49,000 bases of DNA from Prevotella sp. (GTDB lineage Bacteria; Bacteroidota; Bacteroidia; Bacteroidales; Bacteroidaceae): the NCBI GenBank assembly GCA_017475005.1, contig JAFVGI010000044.1, forward strand, positions 1 to 49,000, read 5' to 3'. This document shows positions 17,061 to 26,466 of this stretch, piece after piece. Numbering within the stretch: the first letter of the stretch is position 1; each line of letters starts with the position of its first letter. The notes below the pieces were generated by a model that saw nothing but the letters and a program-made list of their open reading frames with translations, was not told the origin of the DNA and searched no databases. The position numbers and the translations under genes are program-made.

Positions 17061-17466
17061 ATATCTTCATTCTTGTGTCGGCAATAGGTTCTCCACTTTC
17101 TTTCTTACACTCTCCGCTGATGATGGTTACACCGTCAACAGTAGGACCCATAGTAATGGTAGTGATGAGGACATCACCTACTGCGGGGCGTTGGGTAAAA
17201 TGAAAATTCTTCACTTCACCGATATATCCGACAGGAGGTTCTGTAGCACCTTCTTCCTCTACGGCACGATAACCGGCAAAGGCTGATGCTGACTGGGCAA
17301 TATGCTCTATGATACCTACTTCGGCAATGAGGCCATCTTCCTCCAGAAAGAAATTATCCTCTCTGACAGCAAGGCGGCATTGTGCTTCGTCGCCATTAAC
17401 ACACAACAACTCGTCCACCATCATGATGGGCGAGCGTTGTGGTATTAGTTGCTTAATATTAAGCAT
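17050..17466 (-). CDS. ApeP-like (COG4706) hotdog dehydratase
   Basis: This protein is 138 residues from ATG 17466 (start MLNIKQLIPQRSPIMMVDEL, a classic FabZ-like beginning). The open frame extends nine codons further upstream. The middle has IIEHIAQSASAFAGYRA, the pattern of COG4706 predicted 3-hydroxyacyl-ACP dehydratases, but I do not see the GHFP histidine of FabZ, so its chemistry may differ. The ATG lies within the last codons of the acyl carrier protein gene (8-base overlap). Pairing of a COG4706 protein with a FabZ-like one, an ACP and a KAS is typical of aryl polyene-type loci. Confidence 0.8.
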   Translation of the reverse strand: MLNIKQLIPQRSPIMMVDELLCVNGDEAQCRLAVREDNFFLEEDGLIAEVGIIEHIAQSASAFAGYRAVEEEGATEPPVGYIGEVKNFHFTQRPAVGDVLITTITMGPTVDGVTIISGECKKESGEPIADTRMKIYVP

Positions 17467-17698
17467 GAGACTCAATGTAGTCGTAAAGGTCATTGAAAGT
17501 CTGCACCTTTGGCAGATCTTCTGCTGGAATCTTTACTTTGTACTCGTGCTGGATGAGAGCAACGAGGTCAACGAGAGAAAGAGAATCAAGAGCCAAAGTG
17601 TTCTTAATGTTGGCTTCTGGAGTGATTACGCTTTCTTCTACTTCAAACTCCTCTGCAAGAACAGAGTTAATCTTAGATACGATTTCTTCTCTTGTCAT
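17459..17698 (-). CDS. Acyl carrier protein
   Basis: This 79-residue acidic helical protein has the phosphopantetheine site LALDSLSLVDLV (serine near residue 43). The sequence differs from housekeeping AcpP and sits among specialised synthase genes, so it should serve this locus specifically. It lies 13 bases after the ketoacyl synthase gene. Confidence 0.92.
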   Translation of the reverse strand: MTREEIVSKINSVLAEEFEVEESVITPEANIKNTLALDSLSLVDLVALIQHEYKVKIPAEDLPKVQTFNDLYDYIESHA

Positions 17699-17711
17699 CT
17701 TGTAATAATGT

Positions 17712-18929
17712 TTATAGATTTTTTATAATTAATGTTGAATTAGTTCCACCAAAACCGAAAGAATTAGATAAGAACATATCAAAGTGTGCTGATTTTGTCT
17801 CAGGAATAATGTTGATGCAGTTTGTCTCTTCGTCAGGCTCCTCGAAGTTGATGTTTCCTGCAATGAAGTCGTTCTTCATCATAAGCATAGAGTATATGCA
17901 CTCTGCAGCACCAGCGGCCCACATCTCGTGGCCTGTCTGTGACTTGGTAGATGTTACAGGCACCTTATAGTCACCGAATACCTGTGCTATTGCCATAGCC
18001 TCACGTCCGTCACCAGCATGGGTAGATGTAGCGTGTGCATTGATATAACCAATCTGACGAGGATCTATGCCGCCATTCTTAAGAGCCAGTTCCAAAGAAC
18101 GTGCAGGACCTGCTACATTTGGTGTAGAGATATGGTCGCCATTACCTGAGAATCCCCAGCCGACCACTTCTGCCAATATTGGAGCACCACGCTTTACGGC
18201 GTGTTCGTAACTTTCGAGAATAACAGTGGCAGCACCACCGCCAGGCACGAGGCCATCACGATTTTTGTCGAATGGACGAGATGCCTTTGTTGGCTCATCC
18301 TCACGAGTAGAGAATGCTTGGATGCCGTCGAAGGATGCTATAGAATACATGTTAGCCTCCTGACCACCGCCACAGATGATGCAATCCTGCAGACCATTCT
18401 TGATGAGCAGATAGGCATTACCGATAGCCAAAGAGCTGGATGCACAAGCTGCTGAAGAGGTAAGGTTGATACCGCGAAGACGGAACAGACATGCCAGGTT
18501 CATGGTAATGGTAGAGTTCATTGACTGGAAGATAGCACCGGAACCGCAAGCGGAGGTATCCTTGAACTCACGGAACTTATCAAGGGCATTCATAGTTGCT
18601 TCAGCAACAGAATCATTACCATAGATGATACCTACCTCATGACTGTCGAGGTAATCCTGATCTATCTTTGCTGCCTCCAAGGCATCCTTGGTTGCCATAT
18701 ATGCATACTGTGCCTCTTCTGGCATGAACTGACGCAGATTGCGGGAAACGAATGGCTTGAGGTCTGGCTTTGGCACATTAGCACAAAGTGCAGAACGGAA
18801 ACCAAGGTCTTTACGCTCCTGTGAGAAGATGATACCACTCTTTCCTTCAAAAAGTGACTGACGAACATCGTCAAGGGTTTGGCCTAAGCATGACCAGATA
18901 CCCATTCCTGTAATTACTACTCTATTCAT
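17712..18929 (-). CDS. Beta-ketoacyl-ACP synthase (FabF-like)
   Basis: This enzyme extends an acyl-ACP by decarboxylative condensation with malonyl-ACP. The thiolase-fold triad is intact: cysteine in SSAACASSSLAIG (about residue 160), histidine in NAHATSTHAGDG (about 295) and histidine in KSQTGHEMWAAGAAE (about 331). Start ATG 18929 gives MNRVVITGMG, the usual KAS beginning; an ATG two codons upstream is also possible. It overlaps the end of the GNAT-like gene. There is no adjacent chain-length-factor partner or ketoreductase. Confidence 0.9.
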   Translation of the reverse strand: MNRVVITGMGIWSCLGQTLDDVRQSLFEGKSGIIFSQERKDLGFRSALCANVPKPDLKPFVSRNLRQFMPEEAQYAYMATKDALEAAKIDQDYLDSHEVGIIYGNDSVAEATMNALDKFREFKDTSACGSGAIFQSMNSTITMNLACLFRLRGINLTSSAACASSSLAIGNAYLLIKNGLQDCIICGGGQEANMYSIASFDGIQAFSTREDEPTKASRPFDKNRDGLVPGGGAATVILESYEHAVKRGAPILAEVVGWGFSGNGDHISTPNVAGPARSLELALKNGGIDPRQIGYINAHATSTHAGDGREAMAIAQVFGDYKVPVTSTKSQTGHEMWAAGAAECIYSMLMMKNDFIAGNINFEEPDEETNCINIIPETKSAHFDMFLSNSFGFGGTNSTLIIKNL

Positions 18930-20103
18930 TTGCAAGATTTTTTATCATTGTGTTAGGGGTTAATGGCTTGTCAGTAAGAGACTTCTCCCAGCATCTGCGA
19001 CGTTTTACCATCTGAGGATTGAGAGGCTTCCACTGGGCCAATTCCTTAACATTATATTCTAACTGTGGATTTGTTTCGCACCATTTAATACCTTTCTTAT
19101 TATAGATTGGTATCAAGTCGTCAAAGAACATTGCATTGAGTCCCATGCCGTGCAACTCTGGTTTCACACCTATAAGGAGAAGCATTGCTTTCTCGCTTTT
19201 GTGGAAATAGATATGATTTATAAGGTGTAGCCAGCCGAAGGGGAGGAGTTTTCCTTTTGACTTCTTCAAGCCTTCTGATGGGTCACGCAACGTGACAGCA
19301 GCACCGACCAATTCGTTTTTCTCATTAACGATAAATGGTATCAGGTCCATATCGAGCAGGGGAAGATACATATTGACATAGTCATCAACCTGCTTGTAAT
19401 CGAATACTGAGGTACCATAGAGTGGGGCGAAGGCTTCATTGAAGAGGTCGAAGAGAACATGTCCGTATCCAGAAAGAACATCTTTTTTTGTCTTCTTGAT
19501 AACACGAAGGTGTAACTCTTCCTTCAGATATTCTGAAACACGGTGATAACGTGCAGGAATCTCCTTTGGAACATTAATACGCACCTGAAGCCAGTCAACA
19601 GCCTTTTTATATCCCAACTTCTCCAAGTGCTGGATGTAATAGGGGTAGTTCCAAAATTCGGCTGCAGACCCTCCTAAGTCAAAGTCCTCCACAAGCATAC
19701 CTTCTTTGTCGAAGTCGGTTATACCCATAGGACCTTCTATCACTTCCATTCCTTTCTCTTTTCCCCATTGCTCAACAGCTTTCAGAAGAGCAGAGGAGAT
19801 ATCGAGAGAGTCATAGAATTCTATGTTCGTGAAACGTACGCGACGTACATTCCATTTGGCATTTGTCTTATGAGAAATTACACCTGTTATGCGTCCCACA
19901 CATGCTCCGTCCCGATAAGCAACGAACGATTGTACATCAGCGTATTTCAGGCTGTCGTTGTGCTTTGGGTCGAAGAAGTTACGGGTATCCATGTCCAATT
20001 CTGGAACATACTCCGCACATCCTTCATAGAGACGGTGTGGAAGGGCAACGTAATCATCCATTGCCTTCTTCGTATCAACAGGTATAATCTGTATCTTAGA
20101 CAT
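18922..20103 (-). CDS. GNAT-like acyltransferase of unknown substrate
   Basis: This 393-residue protein has a GNAT-fold look. A beta-strand region SFVAYRDGACVGRITGVI (about residues 58-75) is followed by FTNIEFYDSLDISSALLKAVEQWGKEKGM and EGPMGITDFDKEGMLVEDFD, and a second half resembles an acyl-CoA N-acyltransferase domain with GVKPELHGMGLNAMFFDDLI. I know similar proteins in Bacteroidetes and Proteobacteria only as conserved putative acyltransferases; some bacterial ceramide synthases have this general fold. Its ATG follows the nuoN stop with no base between, so it joins the complex I run to the lipid locus. Confidence 0.7.
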   Translation of the reverse strand: MSKIQIIPVDTKKAMDDYVALPHRLYEGCAEYVPELDMDTRNFFDPKHNDSLKYADVQSFVAYRDGACVGRITGVISHKTNAKWNVRRVRFTNIEFYDSLDISSALLKAVEQWGKEKGMEVIEGPMGITDFDKEGMLVEDFDLGGSAAEFWNYPYYIQHLEKLGYKKAVDWLQVRINVPKEIPARYHRVSEYLKEELHLRVIKKTKKDVLSGYGHVLFDLFNEAFAPLYGTSVFDYKQVDDYVNMYLPLLDMDLIPFIVNEKNELVGAAVTLRDPSEGLKKSKGKLLPFGWLHLINHIYFHKSEKAMLLLIGVKPELHGMGLNAMFFDDLIPIYNKKGIKWCETNPQLEYNVKELAQWKPLNPQMVKRRRCWEKSLTDKPLTPNTMIKNLANE

Positions 20104-21567
20104 TTACTGTGCTGCAGCGGTATGAAGCATTTCGTATATGCAACTGCAAACTCCGAAGAATGCTACTCCGAAGGTGCAGATGACAAGTGTCAGTTTCGTA
20201 TTGAAATCCATTGCAAAGGCAGGAATTGGTTCTCCATCCTCTTCTTTGTTGCGGATATACATAGCCTTTACTATCAGCAGATAGTAGTACAGTGATACTA
20301 CGGTATTTACGAGTGCTATGAATACGATGAAATAAGGCCAGAATGTTGGTCTTCCATCTACTGCTGCCAAGAATACGAAGAACTTAGAGAACATACCTGC
20401 AAATGGAGGAATACCACCGAGAGAGAAGAGAGCCAATGTCATGAGAAAGGCCATCTTCGGATTTGTGCGGTACAGACCATTATAGGTTGCCATGTCTGTT
20501 CGTCCGTCATTAGCATTCTCCACAGAAGCAATGATGGTAAATACAGCCATGTTGGCAACAATGTATATCAAGACATAGTACATTAGGGCTGTTGTTGACA
20601 TGATGCTGTCACCGCCAATCACTACAAGCATGATGTAACCTGCCTGTGAGATAGAAGAGAATGCCATGAATCGCTTCAACTCTGTCTGACGTATTGCCAT
20701 GAGGTTGCCGACTGTGATTGTCAATACCACAAGTATCATCATTGCAAACATCCAGAAAGGAAGCAGTGCAATGAATACCTTGTAGAGTAGGGTAGCAAGA
20801 GTAAATGCTGCGGCACCCTTTGATATTACGCTGAGGTAACCGGTTACTGTTGTTGGAGCACCCTGATATGTGTCGGCTGTCCAGAAGTGGAATGGCACGA
20901 GCGAAATCTTAAAGCCTAATCCTGCAATGAAGAATACCATTCCCATTACAGACAGATTTGTTGGCTTGAGCAACATTCTGAAATCATCGAAATACAGATG
21001 TCCTGTAGCTCCATAGAGGAAAGAAATGCCGTAGAGCATTACTCCAGAAGAGAATGTGGCGGTAAGAATAAACTTTGCTGCTGCTTCTGCTGATTGGTTG
21101 CGCCATTTGTCGAGAGCAACCATACATGCCATAGGTACAGAAGCCATTTCAAGTCCAAGGAAGAACATAAGGAAATCGCCTGCTGACATCATCATATACA
21201 TACCCAGAAGAGTTGATGCTGTCAACATATAGAACTCACCTTCTACCATCTTTGACTCTGTATTGTTAAGCCAGTTACGTGACTGGAGTACTACGATAAA
21301 GGTACCAAACGTGAGAATGGCCTTCATCATATTGACTGCTGGGGTAGCATGATACATAGAGCCGAAGAGGTCTATGGTATTGCTGTTTCCCATGATGGTA
21401 GGAAGAAGACATACTATTGTCTGCGCCAGAAAACAGATGCTGGCAAATGGATTCAACCATTTCCTTTCTGCATCGCGAGAGGAGCAGAAGTCTTCTATGA
21501 ACAATATTACCAAGAAAGCAACGAGGGTTGCCTCAGGTATCATATATAGAAATTGACCGTAATTCAT
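20104..21567 (-). CDS. nuoN: NADH-quinone oxidoreductase subunit N
   Basis: This 487-residue antiporter-like membrane subunit of complex I belongs to the distal proton-pumping arm. Key charged residues of the family are visible: a glutamate in FFLGLEMASVP (about residue 137) and lysines in GLGFKISLVPFHFWTADTYQGAPT and VISKGAAAF. Length is typical. It is last of the nuo genes and abuts the GNAT-like gene. Confidence 0.95.
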   Translation of the reverse strand: MNYGQFLYMIPEATLVAFLVILFIEDFCSSRDAERKWLNPFASICFLAQTIVCLLPTIMGNSNTIDLFGSMYHATPAVNMMKAILTFGTFIVVLQSRNWLNNTESKMVEGEFYMLTASTLLGMYMMMSAGDFLMFFLGLEMASVPMACMVALDKWRNQSAEAAAKFILTATFSSGVMLYGISFLYGATGHLYFDDFRMLLKPTNLSVMGMVFFIAGLGFKISLVPFHFWTADTYQGAPTTVTGYLSVISKGAAAFTLATLLYKVFIALLPFWMFAMMILVVLTITVGNLMAIRQTELKRFMAFSSISQAGYIMLVVIGGDSIMSTTALMYYVLIYIVANMAVFTIIASVENANDGRTDMATYNGLYRTNPKMAFLMTLALFSLGGIPPFAGMFSKFFVFLAAVDGRPTFWPYFIVFIALVNTVVSLYYYLLIVKAMYIRNKEEDGEPIPAFAMDFNTKLTLVICTFGVAFFGVCSCIYEMLHTAAAQ

Positions 21568-21570
21568 ATC

Positions 21571-23070
21571 TTATAGCGTTCCTATGTTTGTTAGAATTGG
21601 AATAACACCTGTCTCAATGACATCACTTGCCCAAAGAGGGAATGAACCGAGACCTGCTACACAGAAGATGAGGCAGCATACAGCAAATTTCTCATCCCAA
21701 GTCGCATCGGTAAGTGTTTCATAGTGTGGATTGGTAACATTTCCGAAGAGGATAAATCCGACTGTTCTAAGAATATAAACAGCTGTTACTACAATAGATG
21801 TACATGCTATTATTGTGCAGCAACGGTGGAATGTATCAGGATTCTCGAATGAACCAACGAAGATTGTCATCTCTGCGATGAAGCCTGAGAAACCAGGGAG
21901 ACCAAGGTTTGCAAGACCTGCTATCACATATCCTACAGAGAGGAATGGCATTATCTTCATCAAACCACCCAGTTCACGTATGTCACGTGTGTGGGTACGT
22001 CCGTATATCATACCGATGAGTGCGAAGAACAGTGCTGTCATGAGACCGTGAGAAAGCATCTGCAGGATAGCACCTGTGCATGATACCTTTGTCATCATCA
22101 GGAGTGCGAAGAGTACAAGTCCGCAGTGAGACACAGAAGAGTATGCATTGATAAACTTCAGGTCGGTTTGTACGCAAGCACTGAATGCACCATAAACAAC
22201 AGATATAGTGGTGAGGATAAGGAATATCCACGCGAGATCATTTGCTGCATCTGGAAGCAGGAACATAGCAATGCGGAAACAACCGTAGCCACCAAGCTTC
22301 ATCAATACACCAGCGTGAAGCATGGAAACAGATGTTGGCGCACAGCCGTGACCGATAGGAGACCATGTATGGAATGGGAACAGTGCTCCAAGAACACCGA
22401 ATCCAATGAATACGAATGGGAACAAAGCTTTCTGAATCTCTACAGGAATCATCATTGCACCATTTGTGTGGTGAGCAATGTCAAGAAGATTCATTGTCTG
22501 GCCACCGCTGAAGAAATAAATGCCGGCAAGACCAACGATGATAAGGGCAGAACCACCCATGAGCATCAGGGTCAGTTTCATGGCAGCATATTCCTTGTTG
22601 CCTGAACCCCAGTAACCGATAAGGAGATACATAGGAATCAACGCAACCTCATAGAACATGAACATGGTGAAGAGGTCGATGCTGATGAAGAATCCGAATA
22701 CACCAGTAGACAGCAATGTGAACCAAAGGAAGAACTCCTTTGTCAGAGGCTGCAACTTCCAAGAAGCGAATGTGCCGGTAAATACTATGATGCTTGAAAG
22801 CAGAAGCATCACTACGCTGATGCCGTCAACACCTACGGCATAAGAAATGTTCAGCGGAGCAAACCATACATGGCTGTAGGTGTAAAGCATTTCTGCTGTG
22901 TTGCCTGCGGCACGCTGGCTTATAAAATCGATGGTGAGCCATACTGAGAGAGCTACAAGACAAGAGGCTCCAGCTACCATCACACCGCGTACTTCATTGA
23001 TGTTTCTTGCAAGCCAAAGGCCAAGAAGCATCAGTACGGGAATCAGTACAAATATTGATAATATACTCAT
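21571..23070 (-). CDS. nuoM: NADH-quinone oxidoreductase subunit M
   Basis: This 499-residue antiporter-like subunit has about 14 membrane segments. The essential glutamate is in MFYEVALIPMYLLIGYWG (about residue 140), and the signature FPFHTWSPIGHGCAPTSVSMLHAGVLMKLGGYG spans the broken helix region. Three bases separate it from nuoN. Confidence 0.96.
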   Translation of the reverse strand: MSILSIFVLIPVLMLLGLWLARNINEVRGVMVAGASCLVALSVWLTIDFISQRAAGNTAEMLYTYSHVWFAPLNISYAVGVDGISVVMLLLSSIIVFTGTFASWKLQPLTKEFFLWFTLLSTGVFGFFISIDLFTMFMFYEVALIPMYLLIGYWGSGNKEYAAMKLTLMLMGGSALIIVGLAGIYFFSGGQTMNLLDIAHHTNGAMMIPVEIQKALFPFVFIGFGVLGALFPFHTWSPIGHGCAPTSVSMLHAGVLMKLGGYGCFRIAMFLLPDAANDLAWIFLILTTISVVYGAFSACVQTDLKFINAYSSVSHCGLVLFALLMMTKVSCTGAILQMLSHGLMTALFFALIGMIYGRTHTRDIRELGGLMKIMPFLSVGYVIAGLANLGLPGFSGFIAEMTIFVGSFENPDTFHRCCTIIACTSIVVTAVYILRTVGFILFGNVTNPHYETLTDATWDEKFAVCCLIFCVAGLGSFPLWASDVIETGVIPILTNIGTL

Positions 23071-23079
23071 TTTTTAATA

Positions 23080-25092
23080 TTATAAGCAGATTAGAAGTAA
23101 TGTTATTGCTATGACACCTGTTATGAACCATACGGCATAACTGCGTACATCACCATCCTGTGTCGTACGGATGCTTTCTCCTCCGGCATTGGTTCCCCAT
23201 GCTGTGAAGTCAATGAAGCCATTGATGATATGCTCATCAATCCACTGTACTGGAATAGAGACATAACGGAAGAGTATCTTATGGGTCACAAACTGATATA
23301 CCTCGTCCATGTAGAAGCGCTTGTATGCCCAACGATGGAGATTTGGTGCAAGAGAGTACATCTTATCTGCTATCGGCTGTACTTCACCTTTGAAGATATA
23401 GGTGGCAAGAAAGATTGATACGATGGCGATTAATGTAGATGTGATTGCTATCTGTGGGTCGAAGTGTATGGTATATGCAGTACCGCTTGCGGTAACGAAT
23501 GAGCCGAATGAAGCCCAATCCCAATGCAGGAAGCCGCCAAGAGTCGTGAAGACACCTACACCGACTGTTACACATGAGAGGAAAATAAGTGGGAATGTCA
23601 TTGTCCAAGGTGCCTCATGTGGAGTATGATGAGCATGCAGTTCCTTGTTCTCTGTACCCCAGAATATACCGTAGTAAAGACGGAACATGTAGAATGCTGT
23701 CATTGCTGCAACACCTGTCATCCACCATCCGCAGATTGGTGAGTATGCAAAACATGCAGAGATAATCTCATCCTTTGAACTGAAGCCAGAGAAGAATGGA
23801 ATACCTGCAATGGCGAGACAAGAGATAAGGAATGTAGCATGTGTGATAGGCATGTATTTTCTCAAACCACCCATTGCTGACATCTCATTAGAGTGTACTG
23901 CATGAATGATACATCCTGCACCGAGGAACAGGCATGCCTTGAACATAGCATGGGTAAACAGATGGAACATAGATGCCATGTAACCCAGTGATGAGTGATT
24001 GTTGATGTATGCTTCTCCATCATGTCCTGGCAGACATACACCTAATGCAACCATCATGAATGCTATCTGTGATATAGTAGAGAATGCCAAGACTCTCTTG
24101 ATATCGCTCTGTGCACAGGCTATTGCTGCTGCGTAGAATGCTGTGAAAGCACCCACAACGACAACTATAGAGAGTTGATTTGGTGCATAGTCAATCCACA
24201 GAGGGAACATACGTGCTATCTGGAATACACCAGCTACAACCATCGTAGCAGCGTGGATAAGTGCAGATACAGGTGTTGGACCTTCCATAGCATCTGGGAG
24301 CCATATGTGGAGAGGGAACATTGCTGACTTACCAGCACCACCTATAAACATCAGCACAAGAGCTGTTGGCAGTATCATGCCGCCAGCAAGGAATGCCTTG
24401 TCTGCATTGCAGTTTGTGAAGGTATTAGCTGCTGCACCGATTATCTCTGTACCCGTGAATGAGAAATTGAAACTCTGGGTATAGAAACCAAATATCAAGA
24501 TACCGATAAGGAAGAACATATCGGCAAAACGTGTTACGATAAATGCCTTCTTTGATGCATGTACGGCTGCTGCGAGAGGGTAGTAGAAACCAATGAGCAG
24601 ATAAGAGCTCACACCCACCAACTCCCAGAACATATACATCTGGAAGATATTTGTTGCCAGTACCAGTCCCAACATTGAGAAGGTAAACAGCGACAAGAAT
24701 GCATAGTAGCGTTGGAATCCTTTTTCACCATGCATGTAGCCGAAAGAATATATATGTACCATCAACGATACGGTAGAGATGACGATGAGCATCATCACTG
24801 ATATCGGATCAAGTAATATACCAAGGTCAAAATGCAGCGCACCCAGTGGCAGCCATGTAGTATTGTAAGGTACTACTGTAGCGTATGTGCCGTCAGCAAG
24901 ACGATCCATGCCAAAATACTGGAATGCTGTGATATAGCAGAGTATTGTCACAATGCCAAGAGAACAGGTACCCATCAGTCCTGCTGCCTTGTGTAACCAG
25001 CCGTTCTTACCTCTAAAGTAATCTATCAAACCGATTACCAAGAATGAGAGCAGAGGCAGAAGAAGTATACCGATTGTATATTCGAAAGTCAT
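23080..25092 (-). CDS. nuoL: NADH-quinone oxidoreductase subunit L
   Basis: This 670-residue subunit is the largest antiporter-like protein and includes the long lateral helix region near the C-terminus. The conserved MFWELVGVSSYLLIGFYY and GKSAMFPLHIWLPDAMEGPTPVSALIHAATMV motifs are intact, as is FSGFSSKDEII. It lies 28 bases after nuoK and 9 bases before nuoM. Confidence 0.96.
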   Translation of the reverse strand: MTFEYTIGILLLPLLSFLVIGLIDYFRGKNGWLHKAAGLMGTCSLGIVTILCYITAFQYFGMDRLADGTYATVVPYNTTWLPLGALHFDLGILLDPISVMMLIVISTVSLMVHIYSFGYMHGEKGFQRYYAFLSLFTFSMLGLVLATNIFQMYMFWELVGVSSYLLIGFYYPLAAAVHASKKAFIVTRFADMFFLIGILIFGFYTQSFNFSFTGTEIIGAAANTFTNCNADKAFLAGGMILPTALVLMFIGGAGKSAMFPLHIWLPDAMEGPTPVSALIHAATMVVAGVFQIARMFPLWIDYAPNQLSIVVVVGAFTAFYAAAIACAQSDIKRVLAFSTISQIAFMMVALGVCLPGHDGEAYINNHSSLGYMASMFHLFTHAMFKACLFLGAGCIIHAVHSNEMSAMGGLRKYMPITHATFLISCLAIAGIPFFSGFSSKDEIISACFAYSPICGWWMTGVAAMTAFYMFRLYYGIFWGTENKELHAHHTPHEAPWTMTFPLIFLSCVTVGVGVFTTLGGFLHWDWASFGSFVTASGTAYTIHFDPQIAITSTLIAIVSIFLATYIFKGEVQPIADKMYSLAPNLHRWAYKRFYMDEVYQFVTHKILFRYVSIPVQWIDEHIINGFIDFTAWGTNAGGESIRTTQDGDVRSYAVWFITGVIAITLLLICL

Positions 25093-25120
25093 AGTTCTTT
25101 TCTTTTTATTGGTTTGATAA

Positions 25121-25429
25121 TTAGAGTTTCATATTTTGTATGCTTGTTACCGAATCACTCTTGAAGTGACGGTAAGCGTTGATAATAATTGCTATTGCAA
25201 CAGCTGATTCAGCAGCGCTGACACCGATAGAGAAGAGTGTGAAGAACATTCCCTCCATTGCTTCTGGATAGAGAAGGCGGTTAAATGCAGCGAAATTGAT
25301 GTCAACAGCGTTTAGCACCAATTCAATGCTAACAAGCATGGCAATCATATTGCGACGGGTTACGAAACCAAAGACGCCGATGAAGAAGAGAAGTGCACTG
25401 AGCACGAAGAAACATTGTACTGGTACCAT
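25121..25429 (-). CDS. nuoK: NADH-quinone oxidoreductase subunit K
   Basis: This 102-residue protein has three membrane helices. The two conserved glutamates of the proton path appear in SIELVLNAVDINF and SAAESAVAIAIIINAYR. Its start immediately follows the nuoJ stop. Confidence 0.95.
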   Translation of the reverse strand: MVPVQCFFVLSALLFFIGVFGFVTRRNMIAMLVSIELVLNAVDINFAAFNRLLYPEAMEGMFFTLFSIGVSAAESAVAIAIIINAYRHFKSDSVTSIQNMKL

Positions 25430-25954
25430 TTATTTGTCCTCCTTCTGATTACGTGATACAACAAGTCCTCCTATGATACATGCCAACAGGAAGAGTGAAA
25501 TAAATTCGAATGGCAGTACATACTGATATTTCTCAGAACCCATCAGTGTATCACCGATTCTCTCCATAGGAATTTCTACGTCAGGTACAGAGCAGAACTT
25601 ATCAAAGAAAGCAGTACGCAACTGTGCTATGATGACTGTTAGGCAGCCTGTGAGGGCTACGAGTCCTGCTATTGTCATACGCTTCCAGTCAATCTTCTCC
25701 TTTATACCCTGAAGACGACGCTTTGAAATCAACTGTATGGCAAAGATATATATCATTGTCATACCGCCTGCATAGATACTCAATTGAGCAGTACCAATAA
25801 AGGTATAGTCAAGCAGGAAGTATAGACCTGCTATAGCAAAGAGTACGAAAAGCAGTGCAGTAACTGAACGCATGATGCTCTTTGTCATTACGGAGAATAT
25901 GGCTGCGCAGAGTATTACTGCTGCCAATATTGCGAATACTATTATATTTGCCAT
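25430..25954 (-). CDS. nuoJ: NADH-quinone oxidoreductase subunit J
   Basis: This 174-residue, five-helix membrane subunit has the family segment ALLFVLFAIAGLYFLLDYTFIGTAQLSIYAGGMTMIYIFAIQL containing the conserved third helix. It has a 2-base gap after nuoI and none before nuoK. Confidence 0.94.
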   Translation of the reverse strand: MANIIVFAILAAVILCAAIFSVMTKSIMRSVTALLFVLFAIAGLYFLLDYTFIGTAQLSIYAGGMTMIYIFAIQLISKRRLQGIKEKIDWKRMTIAGLVALTGCLTVIIAQLRTAFFDKFCSVPDVEIPMERIGDTLMGSEKYQYVLPFEFISLFLLACIIGGLVVSRNQKEDK

Positions 25955-25956
25955 TC

Positions 25957-26460
25957 TTATGCCTCCTTATTGTTTTCCTCTTCGTCAGCCTTAGGCTTTG
26001 CCTCTGGAAGTACTGGCGGGATATTGAGGTGTAATGCTAATGCATCACGGTTAAATACAGCATTCTCAAAGTCCTTACGGAATTCAATAGCACCGAAGTT
26101 ACAAGCATTTACGCAAAGTTGACAGAACATGCAGTCACCAAGATTGTAAAGGTAGTCAACCAATACTTTCTTTTTCTTGCCATCTTCTGTTTCAACCATT
26201 TGTGAGGTAATCTTGATAGAGCCGTTAGGACATGTCTTCTCGCACAGCGTACAAGCAGTACATTTGTTCTTGCCATTTTCATCGTGGGGCATTACCAATG
26301 TGCCGCGATGACGGTCTGCCACGTGCTGTGTCTTGCGATTTTCGGGATACTGCTCAGTTATCTTTGGAGTAACATACTCGCCCATGGTAATGTCCATACC
26401 TGTGAGCAGAGTCTTTACTCCTGCCAGAGCAGTAGCGAAGTATGATTTATTGTTAGCCAT
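25957..26460 (-). CDS. nuoI: NADH-quinone oxidoreductase subunit I (two 4Fe-4S ferredoxin)
   Basis: This 167-residue protein carries two ferredoxin motifs, CTACTLCEKTCP and CMFCQLCVNAC, for the clusters N6a and N6b that pass electrons towards NuoB. The C-terminal tail is charged (EEENNKEA). Six bases separate it from nuoH. Confidence 0.95.
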   Translation of the reverse strand: MANNKSYFATALAGVKTLLTGMDITMGEYVTPKITEQYPENRKTQHVADRHRGTLVMPHDENGKNKCTACTLCEKTCPNGSIKITSQMVETEDGKKKKVLVDYLYNLGDCMFCQLCVNACNFGAIEFRKDFENAVFNRDALALHLNIPPVLPEAKPKADEEENNKEA

Positions 26461-26466
26461 TGTGTG

